From contig CAZDSS010000007.1 in NCBI GenBank assembly GCA_964508185.1, forward strand, positions 1-50,320: 50,320 nt of DNA. The letters are read 5' to 3'. Origin of the DNA: CAZDSS01 sp964508185. Its GTDB lineage: Bacteria > Pseudomonadota > Alphaproteobacteria > Sphingomonadales > Govanellaceae. Every line of letters starts with the position of its first letter. Position 1 is the stretch's first letter. A program made the position numbers and the translations under genes. A model generated the notes under the pieces. It did no database searches. It had not been told where the DNA came from and saw only the letters and a program-made list of their open reading frames with translations. Positions 8,937-15,650 of this stretch are shown here, piece by piece.

Positions 8937-8966
8937 TTGACAGGCTTATGGAGACGGCTGGATAAT
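8937..8966 (+). promoter_or_regulatory. Sigma-70-type promoter of the XRE-cupin regulator
   Basis: TTGACA at 8937-8942 and GATAAT at 8961-8966 are 18 bases apart, pointing to ATG 9027. An AT-rich block at 8891-8915 on the other side could hold the -10 region for the minus-strand deacylase unit. Confidence 0.6.
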
Positions 8967-8978
8967 TTTTTGTAATTG

Positions 8979-9004
8979 CCGGGCTCATCTTTTATATTGC
9001 CCGG
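8979..9004. promoter_or_regulatory. Inverted repeat, candidate operator of the XRE-cupin regulator
   Basis: CCGGGC (8979-8984) and GCCCGG (8999-9004) form a dyad with a 14-base AT-rich centre. It lies just downstream of the predicted start point of the regulator promoter, a position suited to autorepression. The assignment is inference. Confidence 0.4.
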
Positions 9005-9026
9005 GGTTTTGGGGACGAGCAACGAC

Positions 9027-9683
9027 ATGAGTGACAGGGCTGATCTCGGCAAGAAGCTGAAGCGGCTGCGCAAGGCGCGCGACTGGACGCTCGCGCAACT
9101 GAGCGAAGCCACCTCCGTGCCGCTGTCCAGCCTGTCGAAGATCGAGAATAACCAGCTGTCGCCCACCTACGACCAGCTTCTGAAGATAAGCAGCGGCTTC
9201 GGGCTCGATATCGCCGAGCTTCTGTCCGACAGCCACGAGGCCGAGCCGCCGCGGGTCATCGGCCGGCGCAGCATCAACCGCCTAGGTGAAGGCACCCATA
9301 TCGTCGATCCCGCCCAGCATCTGCGCTATCTCAGCACCGACCTCCTCGACAAGTCCTTCTGCCCGATCATCGCCGAGCATTTCGCCCGCTCCATCGAGGA
9401 ATACGGCGAGATGACCCGGCATCCGGGCGAGGAATTCCTCTATGTGATCGAGGGGGCGGTGGAGTTCCATTCGGAGCTCTATGCGCCCGTGCGGCTGGAG
9501 GCGGGGGAATCCATCTATTTCGACAGCAGCATGGGCCACGCCTATATCAAGGCCGCCGACGGCCCGTGCCGGACCCTTTCCATCTGCTCGTCGCCGCGGC
9601 GCGATCCCGCGCCCCAGGGGGCGGCCGAGACGAAACCGAAGGCGGCGCAGCCCCCGGCGCGGAGCAGGTCGCGCGTGCTCTGA
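9027..9683 (+). CDS. XRE-family regulator with C-terminal cupin domain
   Basis: The product has 218 residues. ATG 9027 gives a protein starting right before the helix-turn-helix (residues 6-60: LGKKLKRLRKARDWTLAQLSE, then VPLSSLSKIENNQLSPTYDQ). Residues about 125-195 are a cupin barrel (HPGEEFLYVIEGAVEFHSE, then LEAGESIYFDSSMGHAYI). This architecture is common in regulators of amino-acid or polyamine catabolism, the cupin sensing a small molecule. Divergent orientation to the deacylase-permease unit and the dyad in the shared region point to local control. The 30 C-terminal residues are Pro/Ala/Arg-rich and probably disordered. Confidence 0.88.
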   Translation: MSDRADLGKKLKRLRKARDWTLAQLSEATSVPLSSLSKIENNQLSPTYDQLLKISSGFGLDIAELLSDSHEAEPPRVIGRRSINRLGEGTHIVDPAQHLRYLSTDLLDKSFCPIIAEHFARSIEEYGEMTRHPGEEFLYVIEGAVEFHSELYAPVRLEAGESIYFDSSMGHAYIKAADGPCRTLSICSSPRRDPAPQGAAETKPKAAQPPARSRSRVL

Positions 9684-9713
9684 CCGGGGACCGTCGGCGG
9701 TACTGCTCCCGCT

Positions 9714-9800
9714 CTAGAAGATCAGCATCAGGAGCAGAATGACGACGATCAGCCCGATCAGGAAGATCGCGCCGATGGTGCCGCCGATGAATTTCAGCAT
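9714..9800 (-). CDS. 28-residue hydrophobic mini-protein
   Basis: ATG 9800 follows GGAAGGA with ideal spacing, and the frame ends at TAG 9714-9716. Apart from the N-terminal MLK the product is almost wholly hydrophobic (FIGGTIGAIFLIGLIVV, then ILLLMLIF), a single membrane helix. It lies 27 bases downstream of csbD1 on the same strand and is probably co-transcribed with it. No family is recognised. The strong ribosome site and clean helix argue for a real gene, but such a short frame needs independent support. Confidence 0.55.
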   Translation of the reverse strand: MLKFIGGTIGAIFLIGLIVVILLLMLIF

Positions 9801-9827
9801 GATTGTTCCTTCCCGGTGGGGTGCGGT

Positions 9828-10004
9828 TCAGTCCTTCTCGCGCATCTTGTCCTTGACGCCGCCCACCGTGTTCTGGATCTTGCCTTCCATCTGATCGGCC
9901 TTGCCTTCGGCGCGCATCTTGCTGTCGCCGAGCGCCTTGCCCATCTGGTCCTTGGCCTTGCCCTTGATGTTCTTGGCGCTGCCTTCGACGCGGTCCTTGT
10001 CCAT
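9828..10004 (-). CDS. CsbD-family stress protein (first copy)
   Basis: The product has 58 residues and starts at ATG 10004 after AGGAG. It matches CsbD/YjbJ: MDKDRVEGSAKNIKGKAKDQ, MGKALGDSKMRAEGKADQ and KIQNTVGGVKDKMREKD, small charged amphipathic helices. The family is strongly induced in general stress responses; molecular function is unknown. A one-mismatch EcfG promoter lies upstream, and the 28-residue hydrophobic protein follows on the same transcript. A second CsbD gene with a different sequence lies at 22699. Confidence 0.9.
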   Translation of the reverse strand: MDKDRVEGSAKNIKGKAKDQMGKALGDSKMRAEGKADQMEGKIQNTVGGVKDKMREKD

Positions 10005-10058
10005 CTTGTTCTCCTGAGTTACTGGGCCGGCCCGCATCACGCGCGGGTCCCATGCAGG

Positions 10059-10084
10059 AACAACATGGAGGGGGCTCCGGTTCC
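10059..10084 (-). promoter_or_regulatory. Near-consensus EcfG promoter of csbD1
   Basis: On the minus strand GGAAC (10084-10080) is followed after 17 bases by TGTT (10062-10059), one mismatch from CGTT. It ends 54 bases before ATG 10004. Confidence 0.55.
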
Positions 10085-10116
10085 CCCGCAGGGTTGGGAG
10101 AACGGGCGAAATCGCC

Positions 10117-10659
10117 TCAGGTCTGAGCCTTGCGGGGGCGGGAGCGAGAGGCGCGGGTCGCCCGGGCGGCGTTCGGCGCATGGCCGTAGAAGCGCTTGCT
10201 CAGCTCATAACGCGCCCGGGACAGGCGGCTCTTGATGGTGCCGATGGCGCAGCCGCAGATCTTGGCCGCTTCCTCGTAGCTGAGGCCCGTGGCGCCCACG
10301 AGCGTCAGCACCTCGCGATGCTCCTCGCTGAGGCTCCAGAAGGCTTCCTGAAAGTCGCCGAATTCCAGATGGCTTTCCTGGGTCGGCGCCTGCGCGCTGT
10401 GGTTCGCCACTTCCTCGTCCAGCACGGCGGTGGGCGACCCCGCCTTGCGCAGCTCGCTGTAGAACTGGTTGCGCAGGATGGTGAAAAGCCACGACTTCAG
10501 ATTTGTGCCGGCGGTGAACTGGTCGGCGGCGGTCAGGGCCTTGACCAGCGTCTCCTGCACCAGATCGTCGGCGCGGTCGCGTTCGCGCGTGAGGAAGCGG
10601 GCGAAGGCGCGCAGGTCGGGTGTTAGCTCCACCAGCTGGGTGCGAAAATCGTTGTCCAT
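10117..10659 (-). CDS. ecfG: EcfG-family general stress sigma factor (EcfG1)
   Basis: The product has 180 residues. Region 2 lies at about residues 14-75 (RAFARFLTRERDRADDLVQE, then NLKSWLFTILRNQFYSELRK) and region 4 at about 105-160 (LSEEHREVLTLVGATGLSYE, then CGCAIGTIKSRLSRARYEL). These are the hallmarks of ECF15/EcfG, which directs RNA polymerase to GGAAC/CGTT promoters in the general stress response. It is downstream of nepR1 (36-base gap), the canonical pair; in unstressed cells NepR holds EcfG inactive. The EcfG promoter ahead of nepR1 makes the pair self-amplifying. A paralogue, EcfG2, lies at 21064. Confidence 0.95.
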   Translation of the reverse strand: MDNDFRTQLVELTPDLRAFARFLTRERDRADDLVQETLVKALTAADQFTAGTNLKSWLFTILRNQFYSELRKAGSPTAVLDEEVANHSAQAPTQESHLEFGDFQEAFWSLSEEHREVLTLVGATGLSYEEAAKICGCAIGTIKSRLSRARYELSKRFYGHAPNAARATRASRSRPRKAQT

Positions 10660-10695
10660 ACTCTCTCTGCTCCAGATCCGGCGAACCTGTCCCGG

Positions 10696-10950
10696 CTATC
10701 GGTCGGAAAGCATGGCCAGCAACTCGGTCATTTCTTTTGGCAGGGGCTCGGTCAGAACCTGACCATACATGGCGCGAATTTCCCGGTACAGCCAGCGCCC
10801 TTCGCCTCCGGTGGTTTCCTGACTGACGATTTCCGTCACCTCGGCGGACCGTCGAACATTGTCCGTTGCAGGAGGAGCGCGGCGGAAACTGCTGCCCATT
10901 TCTGTAGTGATCCTGTTCGGGTCCTGACCAAATTCTGCATCGATTTTCAT
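10696..10950 (-). CDS. nepR: NepR anti-sigma factor (NepR1)
   Basis: The product has 84 residues. ATG 10950 is the last good start before the conserved part; upstream in-frame codons would add a basic tail with no homology. Residues about 52-83 hold the NepR core of two helices split by Pro: WLYREIRAMYGQVLTEPLPK then EMTELLAMLSD. NepR binds EcfG under normal conditions and is removed by phosphorylated PhyR. It is the first gene of the nepR1-ecfG1 operon with a 117-base leader from an exact EcfG promoter. NepR-like copies also lie at 11556 and 21669. Confidence 0.93.
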   Translation of the reverse strand: MKIDAEFGQDPNRITTEMGSSFRRAPPATDNVRRSAEVTEIVSQETTGGEGRWLYREIRAMYGQVLTEPLPKEMTELLAMLSDR

Positions 10951-11067
10951 GCGGGATTTCCGTGGCGTACGCGCCCGCAGGGAGGCCGCGGCCCGTCGTC
11001 CGGGCTTTCCGCCACCGTTCACGCCGCGGGTGAGCGGGGCGCATCACGCGCTGCATACAGACACTAG

Positions 11068-11092
11068 AACGCCCGCCAAACTTCATAGTTCC
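11068..11092 (-). promoter_or_regulatory. EcfG-type promoter of nepR1-ecfG1
   Basis: On the minus strand GGAAC (11092-11088) is followed after exactly 16 bases by CGTT (11071-11068). It faces nepR1 and lies back to back with another EcfG promoter at 11119-11144, the two -35 elements being 26 bases apart. Confidence 0.85.
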
Positions 11093-11118
11093 TGCGCATT
11101 CCGAGGGTGCGTCGCAAC

Positions 11119-11144
11119 GGAACCGCGGGCTGTTCCGCCTCGTT
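11119..11144 (+). promoter_or_regulatory. EcfG-type promoter of the small membrane protein gene
   Basis: GGAAC (11119-11123), 17 bases, CGTT (11141-11144). It ends 82 bases before ATG 11227. Confidence 0.82.
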
Positions 11145-11226
11145 CTGCGGAGGTCGGGTCACATCATCCGGGCAGGCATCCCGCCCGCATCAGCGCCGCG
11201 CAGCCGGGCGCGGGAAAGAAGGCATC

Positions 11227-11529
11227 ATGAGCAACACGATGATCGGAAATCTCCATTTCGTCGGAATGGTGACGGCGGTCATCGCCGCTCTGATGATCTC
11301 CGCCGACATCAGCCGCCGCGTCACGGGCTACGGCTTCGTCATCTTCACCCTCTCGTCCGTCGTCTGGGTGGCGGCGGCCATCGCGGACCAGAAGACCAGC
11401 CTCGGCATCCAGAACGGCGTCCTGTTCTTCATCAATGTCTTCGGGATCTACCGTTACCTGCTGCGACGTCCCTTGCGCCAGAGACGCGAAGCGAAGCCCG
11501 CGCCGCTCGTTCCGCTGGATTCCGTCTGA
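11227..11529 (+). CDS. Small membrane protein of unknown function, GSR-controlled
   Basis: The product has 100 residues. ATG 11227 follows AAAGAAGG; an upstream frame extension is Arg-rich and unlikely. Three hydrophobic stretches are visible: residues 6-25 (LHFVGMVTAVIAALMISA), 34-54 (YGFVIFTLSSVVWVAAAIA) and about 61-80 (IQNGVLFFINVFGIYRYL), followed by a basic tail. I do not recognise a named family; the layout is like PnuC-type fragments or small multi-helix proteins beside stress loci. An exact EcfG promoter puts it under general stress control. A hairpin follows at 11530-11551. Confidence 0.8.
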   Translation: MSNTMIGNLHFVGMVTAVIAALMISADISRRVTGYGFVIFTLSSVVWVAAAIADQKTSLGIQNGVLFFINVFGIYRYLLRRPLRQRREAKPAPLVPLDSV

Positions 11530-11551
11530 GCTTCCGGCGAACTGCCGGAGC
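11530..11551. terminator. Hairpin between convergent genes
   Basis: GCTTCCGGC (11530-11538) pairs with GCCGGAGC (11544-11551) with one bulged T and a five-base loop. It sits between the stops of two converging genes. No T-run follows, so termination is only likely by position. Confidence 0.35.
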
Positions 11552-11555
11552 GCAT

Positions 11556-11777
11556 TCAGCCCTTGCCCTCGCCCGACTTGTCAATCTGGCGAAGGAGTGC
11601 GAGCAGATTCTCCGGAAGGGGTTCGCGCGCGACCTCCCCATAAAGCTCCTTGAGCTTCTCGGCGACCCAGTCGGTTGCATGATCGGGCCCCGACGATGCA
11701 TCCCCCGGTCGCCTCTCCCGTGCTGACTTCGAATCCGCCGAAGAATTTCCGTCGTTCTTCTGTTGTTTATCGGCCAT
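11556..11777 (-). CDS. nepR: NepR-like anti-sigma factor (NepR2), orphan
   Basis: The product has 73 residues with a clear start, ATG 11777 after GGGAGTGG. The first 35 residues are polar and probably disordered. Residues about 40-70 match the NepR core: WVAEKLKELYGEVAREPLPE then NLLALLRQIDKS, with the EPLP turn intact. It is not beside a sigma factor but faces away from phyR1, the arrangement in which nepR normally lies with ecfG. No GGAAC/CGTT motif was found ahead of it. It may bind one of the two EcfG proteins, or act as a buffer for PhyR. Confidence 0.85.
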   Translation of the reverse strand: MADKQQKNDGNSSADSKSARERRPGDASSGPDHATDWVAEKLKELYGEVAREPLPENLLALLRQIDKSGEGKG

Positions 11778-11973
11778 TTACCACTCCCAACGGGAAGCTA
11801 TCACCAGAACAAACGCAGTGGCAAGACCGGCGGGCCCGCATGGGCGCCGAAAATTCCCCAATGCTTATAAACGGATCCTCCATGTTAAAGATTGAGGATT
11901 GATTACCGCTACCGGCCTATGCCAAACTGGCTATCCCGCGCCTCCTGCGGGAGACCAGATCAAAGGGACAATC

Positions 11974-12750
11974 ATGACCATCGCCGAGGCCATTCTTCCG
12001 CACTTGCCGTATCTGCGGCGCTACTCCAGAGCATTGAATGGATCCCAGGGCAGCGGCGACGCCTATGTCCGCGCCTGTCTCGAAGCGATCGTCGCCGATC
12101 CTGAACTCATGAACCTCGATCACTCGCCGCGGACTGAGCTTTACCGCATCTATCACGCGATCTGGAACAGCAGCCAGGTTCCCGACCCCGACGAGCGCGC
12201 GGCGGTCGACGAAGCGGAGCTTTCCCGCCGCCTGCGCCGCCTGGTGCCGGTGCAGCGGCAGGCGCTTCTGCTGTCCGCCATGGAGGGGTTCAGCAGCGAC
12301 GAGGTGGCCGACATCCTCGGGGTCGACCGCGCCCTCGTGCCCGAACTTGTGGCAAGCGCGTTGCAGAGCATCGTCGATCATCCGCCGACCGAGATCCTCA
12401 TCATCGAGGACGAGCCGGTGATCTCCCTCGACCTTCGCAGCATCGTCGAGGACATGGGACACCGCGTGACGGCGGTTGCGACCACGCGGGCCGAAGCCGT
12501 GAACGCCGCGCGCCTCGCTCGGCCGGGCCTGGTGCTGGCCGACATCCAGCTTGCGGATCAGAGCTCAGGCATCGATGCGGTGAAGGACATTCTGGCGGAT
12601 GAAAGCCTGCCCGTGATCTTCATCACCGCCTACCCCGAGCGCCTGCTCACCGGTGAGCGGCCGGAGCCCACCTTTCTCATATCCAAGCCCTTCGAGGGCG
12701 ACGCCGTGAAGGCGGCCATCAGCCAGGCCCTCTACCTCTCGCTGCATTGA
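11974..12750 (+). CDS. phyR: PhyR anti-anti-sigma response regulator (PhyR1)
   Basis: The product has 258 residues. ATG 11974 follows AAAGGGA. Residues about 1-125 are the sigma-like domain that mimics EcfG region 2/4 (ILPHLPYLRRYSRALNGS, VQRQALLLSAMEGFSSDEVA). Residues about 136-250 are a receiver (ILIIEDEPVISLDL) with the phosphoryl-accepting Asp190 in VLADIQLADQ, and IFITAYPERL then SKPF for the switch Thr and Lys. Phosphorylation opens the sigma-like domain, which binds NepR and frees EcfG. It diverges from nepR2. No EcfG promoter was seen, so basal expression by another sigma factor is likely. Confidence 0.95.
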   Translation: MTIAEAILPHLPYLRRYSRALNGSQGSGDAYVRACLEAIVADPELMNLDHSPRTELYRIYHAIWNSSQVPDPDERAAVDEAELSRRLRRLVPVQRQALLLSAMEGFSSDEVADILGVDRALVPELVASALQSIVDHPPTEILIIEDEPVISLDLRSIVEDMGHRVTAVATTRAEAVNAARLARPGLVLADIQLADQSSGIDAVKDILADESLPVIFITAYPERLLTGERPEPTFLISKPFEGDAVKAAISQALYLSLH

Positions 12751-12790
12751 GAAAGCACCTTCCCCTCTGCTTCCGTCCCCCGGGGCAGGG

Positions 12791-12816
12791 GGAACCGGAG
12801 CCATGGCGCCGTCGTT
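12791..12816 (+). promoter_or_regulatory. EcfG-type promoter of the entericidin-SDR pair
   Basis: GGAAC (12791-12795), 17 bases, CGTT (12813-12816). It ends 35 bases before ATG 12852. Confidence 0.85.
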
Positions 12817-12851
12817 TCCCTGAAGCCACCAACAGCTAAAGGAATTCGACG

Positions 12852-12992
12852 ATGGCTGCTTCCAGACACCTTCTTGCTCTACTCGCCGCCTGTTTCATGG
12901 CGGCCTTCGCGCTGAGCGCCTGCAACACCACGGAAGGCTTCGGCCGCGACGTGCAATCCACAGGTGACGCCATCGAAGACGCCGCGGACTGA
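12852..12992 (+). CDS. Entericidin A/B-family small lipoprotein
   Basis: The product has 46 residues. ATG 12852 follows AAAGGA. Residues 1-23 are a lipoprotein signal with lipobox LSAC, lipid-bearing Cys24. The mature part NTTEGFGRDVQSTGDAIED is the entericidin signature (NTxxGxGxDVxxxGxxIE). Entericidins are tiny membrane lipoproteins induced in stationary phase, first described as an antidote/toxin pair affecting cell lysis; in alphaproteobacteria they are common general-stress targets. Only one copy is present here, so the antidote/toxin idea cannot be applied directly. It is 13 bases ahead of the SDR gene, almost certainly one transcript. Confidence 0.9.
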   Translation: MAASRHLLALLAACFMAAFALSACNTTEGFGRDVQSTGDAIEDAAD

Positions 12993-13005
12993 CGGGGCGA
13001 AAACC

Positions 13006-13869
13006 ATGGCAGCCGGCAGCGAGGGCGGATTTCCGCCACAGCACCAGGACAAGCAGCCGGGCCAGCAGACGGAGATGCGGCCTCGCCCCGAGGGCGAGGC
13101 CCGCTCTTACAAGGCCGCAGGCAAGCTCGAGGGCAGGGTCGCCCTCATCACGGGCGGCGACAGCGGCATCGGCCGCGCCGTGGCGGTGACCTTCGCCAAG
13201 GAAGGCGCGGACATCGCAATCCTCTACAAGTCCGAAGACAAGGACGCCGCCGAGACGGCGCGGCTCATTGCGGACGAGGGCCGCGACCATCTCCTCATCA
13301 AGGGCGACATTGCCGACGAAAGCTTTTGCAACCAGGCCGTGCAGCAGGTGATCGACCGCTTCGGCGCGCTTCACATCCTGGTCAACAACGCGGCCGAGCA
13401 GCACTACAACACCGATTTCGCCACCATCGAGACGGCGCAGATCGAGCGCACCTTCCGCACCAACGTCTTCGGCCATTTCTTTCTGACGCGAGCCGCGCTG
13501 CCCCATCTCGCCGAAGGAGCGTCGATCATCAACACCACGTCGGTCACCGCCTATCGCGGCAGCGCCGACCTTGTGGACTACGCGGCGACCAAGGGCGCCC
13601 TGCTCGCCTTCACCCGCTCGCTCGCCAAGCAGCTGGCAGAGCGCGGGATCCGCGTGAACGGCGTGGCCCCCGGCCCCGTATGGACGCCGCTCATCCCCGC
13701 AAGCTTCCCGCCGGACAAGGTCAAGTCCTTCGGCACCGACACGCCGCTGGGCCGCGCGGGGCAGCCGGACGAGATCGCGCCCTGCTACGTGCTGCTCGCG
13801 TCCGACGACGGATCCTACATCACCGGCCAGGTCATCCACCCGAACGGCGGCGAGATCGTCGGTAGCTGA
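13006..13869 (+). CDS. General-stress SDR oxidoreductase (YghA/YdaD type)
   Basis: The product has 287 residues; ATG 13006 is chosen because the upstream GTG would overlap the entericidin gene. A polar N-terminal arm of about 40 residues (PQHQDKQPGQQTEMRPRPEG) is typical of the YghA/YdaD branch of short-chain dehydrogenases. The Rossmann motif is ITGGDSGIG (48-56), followed by NNAA (127-130). The catalytic residues are Ser179, Tyr192 and Lys196 (YAATK). Substrates of the branch are poorly known; members are stress-induced NAD(P)-dependent aldehyde or carbonyl reductases. It is second in the entericidin transcript. Confidence 0.92.
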   Translation: MAAGSEGGFPPQHQDKQPGQQTEMRPRPEGEARSYKAAGKLEGRVALITGGDSGIGRAVAVTFAKEGADIAILYKSEDKDAAETARLIADEGRDHLLIKGDIADESFCNQAVQQVIDRFGALHILVNNAAEQHYNTDFATIETAQIERTFRTNVFGHFFLTRAALPHLAEGASIINTTSVTAYRGSADLVDYAATKGALLAFTRSLAKQLAERGIRVNGVAPGPVWTPLIPASFPPDKVKSFGTDTPLGRAGQPDEIAPCYVLLASDDGSYITGQVIHPNGGEIVGS

Positions 13870-13884
13870 GACGCGCGTGCGCCC

Positions 13885-13909
13885 GGAACTTTCGCCAAAG
13901 GGCCGCGTT
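13885..13909 (+). promoter_or_regulatory. EcfG-type promoter of the hemerythrin gene
   Basis: GGAAC (13885-13889), 16 bases, CGTT (13906-13909). It ends 76 bases before ATG 13986. Confidence 0.85.
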
Positions 13910-13985
13910 CACCACAAGGATATCAGTCAACAGGATCAGGGCATTGAACGGCGTTCATGCCGCTAGAGACACAAGGAGCTTCACC

Positions 13986-14507
13986 ATGCCGAAGGGCGAG
14001 AAACAGCAGAGCGGGCGGATGCCTGTGGAGATCAGCGCCATCGACCTCTTGTCCAAGGATCACCGCGACGTCGAGCAGCTGTTCGACCAGTTCAAGAAGA
14101 TGAAGGAAGGGAACGAAAGCTCCTCGGGCGGCATGTCGAAGCGCGCGATCGTGAAAAAGGCCTGCGCCATGCTGACGGTGCATGCCCAGATCGAGGAAGA
14201 AATCTTCTATCCCGCCCTGCGCAAGGCCCTGGACGACGACGATCAGCTGGACGAGGCTCAGGTGGAGCACAACAGCGCCAAGCAGCTCATCGCCGAACTC
14301 GAATCCATGCGCGGCAACGAGAAGCTCCATGACGCCACCTTCACCGTGCTCGGCGAATATGTCCGCCATCACGTGCGCGAGGAGGAACAGGAGCTTTTCA
14401 AGGAAGCGCGGAAGACGGAGCTCGATCTCGACGATCTCGGCAAGCGCATGATGAAGCGCAAGATGGAACTGATGAAGGAACACGGCCTCGAAAGCGAGAT
14501 GGAATGA
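13986..14507 (+). CDS. Hemerythrin HHE-domain protein
   Basis: The product has 173 residues. ATG 13986 follows AAGGAG. The four-helix bundle shows likely di-iron ligands His26 (LLSKDHRDV), His66 with acidic residues 70-72 (TVHAQIEEEIFYPAL), His95 (VEHN) and His128/His129 with Glu132-134 (VRHHVREEEQELF). Bacterial HHE proteins bind oxygen, NO or iron and often protect against oxidative or nitrosative stress. It is cytoplasmic, with no signal sequence. An exact EcfG promoter precedes it, and the GlsB-like gene follows after 43 bases, so they probably share a transcript. Confidence 0.92.
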   Translation: MPKGEKQQSGRMPVEISAIDLLSKDHRDVEQLFDQFKKMKEGNESSSGGMSKRAIVKKACAMLTVHAQIEEEIFYPALRKALDDDDQLDEAQVEHNSAKQLIAELESMRGNEKLHDATFTVLGEYVRHHVREEEQELFKEARKTELDLDDLGKRMMKRKMELMKEHGLESEME

Positions 14508-14550
14508 CCCGCGCCGCGGCGGCGCTGGTTCCTAGAAAGGGAGAAACTCC

Positions 14551-14823
14551 ATGCTGAACATCATCATCTGGCTGATCCTTGGCGGCATCATCGGCTGGCT
14601 TGCCAGCAAGGTCATGCGCACCGACGCCGAACAGGGCATCATCCTGAATGTGGTGGTAGGGATCGTGGGCGCGGTGCTCGCGGGCTGGATCATCGCTCCG
14701 CTGGTCGGAGCAGGCACCATCAATCAGGGCGACTTCAGCCTGGGCGGCCTGATCGTGTCCTTCATTGGCGCGGTCGTTCTGCTGGCGATCGTCAATCTGT
14801 TCCGGCGCGGCCGCGCGCGCTAG
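14551..14823 (+). CDS. GlsB/YeaQ/YmgE-family small membrane protein
   Basis: The product has 90 residues; ATG 14551 follows AAAGGGAGA. Three glycine-rich helices are visible (IIIWLILGGIIGWLASKVM, then LNVVVGIVGAVLAGWIIAPL, then LIVSFIGAVVLLAIVNLF), the transglycosylase-associated protein pattern. The name is historical; no enzyme activity is shown for the family, which is widely stress-induced. It has no GGAAC/CGTT promoter of its own and is likely read through from the hemerythrin gene. Confidence 0.9.
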   Translation: MLNIIIWLILGGIIGWLASKVMRTDAEQGIILNVVVGIVGAVLAGWIIAPLVGAGTINQGDFSLGGLIVSFIGAVVLLAIVNLFRRGRAR

Positions 14824-14839
14824 CGCCGGTCGACCGCTC

Positions 14840-15076
14840 ATGTCCCGGAAAGAGCCGCAGAAAACGCCTGATGTTCCCGACCGGGACGTGAACCAGCGTA
14901 CGGGGGTCGAGGATCGCGCGACCCCCGACAGCTTCGGCGACCGCGATGAAGCGGCGCTGGAGAGCAATCCCAAAGACAATCCCGCGATCGTCACCGCTGT
15001 CCGCGGAAGCCGCGGGCGCAAACCTCGTGCTGAAACGCCCCTTCCGCGCGAGAAACCTTCGTCCGAAGGAGACTGA
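14840..15076 (+). CDS. Small hydrophilic, probably disordered protein
   Basis: ATG 14840 opens a frame of 78 residues 16 bases after the GlsB-like gene. The product is highly polar (KEPQKTPDVPDRDVNQRTG, LESNPKDNPAIVTAVRGSRG) with no hydrophobic segment, so it is predicted to be soluble and largely unstructured. No family is recognised. The ribosome site is poor (CCGGTCGACC region), which lowers confidence; translational coupling to the gene before it could compensate. Position makes it a candidate GSR gene. It converges on the minus-strand pair at 15081-15581. Confidence 0.5.
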   Translation: MSRKEPQKTPDVPDRDVNQRTGVEDRATPDSFGDRDEAALESNPKDNPAIVTAVRGSRGRKPRAETPLPREKPSSEGD

Positions 15077-15080
15077 GGCG

Positions 15081-15272
15081 CTAGTTGCTCAGCACGAATA
15101 CCACGACGATGACGAGCATGGCGATCACCGCCAGCGGCAGCCCGAAGCCGAGCACGTAACGGACCACCCCCTCCTTCCGGCCCTGCCGGGCCTCGGTCCC
15201 CGTAAGGTTCGGTGCGGGCGCCGCGGGGTCCTGTTCCGCTTCATTGCTGTGCTGGGTGGGGTTTTCCGCCAT
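15081..15272 (-). CDS. Small single-helix membrane protein, GSR-controlled
   Basis: The product has 63 residues; ATG 15272 follows AAGAGGAG. A polar N-terminal half (residues 1-35) is followed by one C-terminal membrane helix, VVRYVLGFGLPLAVIAMLVI then VVVFVLSN, a tail-anchored layout. No family is recognised. It starts 3 bases after the stop of the 101-residue gene, so the two are one transcript driven by the EcfG promoter at 15651-15675. Confidence 0.75.
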   Translation of the reverse strand: MAENPTQHSNEAEQDPAAPAPNLTGTEARQGRKEGVVRYVLGFGLPLAVIAMLVIVVVFVLSN

Positions 15273-15275
15273 GAA

Positions 15276-15581
15276 TCACTCCTCTTGCGGCCGATAGCCG
15301 GTTTTCTTCGGCGCTTCCTCGGGCTTGTCGCGATCGGTGACGTTCCGCGCCTCGAGCATGTCCAGCGCCCGCTCGATCTCGTCCCGCCGACGCCGCCCCT
15401 CCTCGCCAGGAGGCAGATCCTGCAGCATCTCCTGCAGGCGCGCCTGGCGCTCCCGGAAAGGGATGTCCTCGCGTCCCGCCAGATGAAGCGGATTGCCGGG
15501 ATCCCGCTCCCGCGCGGCCCCGGGGATGTCCTCGGGGCGCGGGGCGTCCACCTCGGGGTCCTTGCCGCCGGATCGGGCCAA
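15276..15581 (-). CDS. Hydrophilic charged protein of unknown function, TTG start
   Basis: The product has 101 residues. The TTG start at 15581 is decided by the ribosome site GGGAGG six bases upstream; no in-frame ATG lies before the conserved-looking region. The chain is rich in Arg, Glu, Asp and Pro (RERDPGNPLHLAGREDIPF), with a central amphipathic helix (RQARLQEMLQDLPPGEEGRR). No family is recognised. It is first in a two-gene unit behind an exact EcfG promoter, so it is probably a stress protein. Confidence 0.7.
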   Translation of the reverse strand: MARSGGKDPEVDAPRPEDIPGAARERDPGNPLHLAGREDIPFRERQARLQEMLQDLPPGEEGRRRRDEIERALDMLEARNVTDRDKPEEAPKKTGYRPQEE

Positions 15582-15650
15582 TCACACCTCCCTGTGTTCC
15601 GGACCCAGACCTTGGCGGATCTGCGATCCGTCGAGCCTGGTCTTTTCCTC

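Noticed and set aside
10057..10082. GGAAC-N17-GGTT on the plus strand
   Set aside because: The -10 element is off and no plus-strand gene lies downstream.
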